Origin: Sneathiella sp.
Lineage (GTDB): Bacteria; Pseudomonadota; Alphaproteobacteria; Sneathiellales; Sneathiellaceae
NCBI RefSeq assembly: GCF_029233945.1
Contig: NZ_JARGOQ010000004.1
Location: 61,102-94,862, forward strand
Direction: 5' to 3'
DNA length: 33,761 bases
Positions 33,687-33,761 of this stretch are shown here, piece by piece (position 1 is the stretch's first letter; every line of letters starts with the position of its first letter). The translations under genes and the position numbers were made by a program. A model generated the notes under the pieces. The model was given only the letters and a program-made list of their open reading frames with translations. It did not search any database and was not told where the DNA came from.

Positions 33687-33761
33687 TCAGGCCATCGGAT
33701 GACGGAAATCGGCGGAATAGCGCCCGGTGACGAAATGCTCCAGCTGGCGCTCAATATCGCC
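33687..33761 (-). CDS. C-terminal end of a gene upstream in the deo operon, probably deoC
   Basis: The reverse strand is open from the right edge to TGA at 33689-33687, giving 24 residues that end GRYSADFRHPMA. The rest lies outside the window. Deoxyribose-phosphate aldolase is the expected gene at this position in a deo operon, and the ending is compatible with alphaproteobacterial DeoC, but 24 residues cannot prove it. Confidence 0.55.
   Translation of the reverse strand, partial: GDIERQLEHFVTGRYSADFRHPMA

Noticed and set aside
1-33761. Looked for CRISPR arrays, tRNA or rRNA genes, insertion sequences, integrases and phage genes
   Set aside because: I found no spaced direct repeats, no transposase or integrase frames and no recognisable RNA gene other than the cobalamin riboswitch.

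Overview
The window reads as chromosomal DNA of a free-living alphaproteobacterium. The evidence is an aerobic-type cobaltochelatase gene (cobN) behind a cobW-type G3E GTPase and a cobalamin riboswitch, cobC as the neighbour, long stretches of uniform moderate-GC coding sequence, and type I secretion genes of the alphaproteobacterial kind. I cannot fix the genus. I see no rRNA, tRNA, CRISPR array, insertion sequence or phage gene.

Region 1 (1-5000, minus strand) is cobalamin synthesis: a threonine-phosphate decarboxylase (cobC), then a promoter and cobalamin riboswitch, then cobW and cobN. cobN runs off the left edge. Region 2 (5049-10504, plus strand) is a loose run of housekeeping and unknown genes: a solitary MlaF-like ATPase without the usual switch histidine, an unrecognised 256-residue protein, a CPA2 cation/proton antiporter, a DUF924 protein, a short-chain dehydrogenase and a secreted trypsin-like protease.

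Region 3 (10659-23676) is the most interesting part. A tightly coupled minus-strand operon encodes a type I secretion ABC transporter, its HlyD-type adaptor, a LapG-family (BTLCP) periplasmic protein whose catalytic cysteine is serine, and a two-transmembrane PAS/HD-GYP protein that lacks the HD dyad. Divergent from it are a TolC-type outer-membrane channel, a second LapG-family protease with an intact Cys-His-Asp triad, a second and fully degenerate HD-GYP membrane protein, and a receiver/PAS/LuxR-type regulator. In known Lap systems, LapG cuts an adhesin that is held by a type I secretion system, and the degenerate GGDEF-EAL receptor LapD controls LapG. Here two degenerate HD-GYP proteins sit where LapD would be expected, each beside a LapG-family gene. 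I infer a duplicated, HD-GYP-based version of this inside-out control. No large adhesin gene is visible. A 105-residue acidic, cysteine-free protein and a 49-codon intergenic reading frame are the only possible substrates or substrate remnants seen here.

Region 4 (23851-27786) holds a RluE-type pseudouridine synthase, a tandem universal stress protein, a YdjA-like nitroreductase, a glutathione S-transferase-like protein with an extra C-terminal domain, and an OmpH/Skp-type periplasmic chaperone. Region 5 (27789-33761, minus strand) is a compact deoxynucleoside catabolism operon: the tail of a gene that is probably deoC, a double-domain aldehyde dehydrogenase, deoA, deoB and add. It carries deoxynucleosides to glyceraldehyde-3-phosphate and acetaldehyde, and the dehydrogenase probably oxidises the acetaldehyde.
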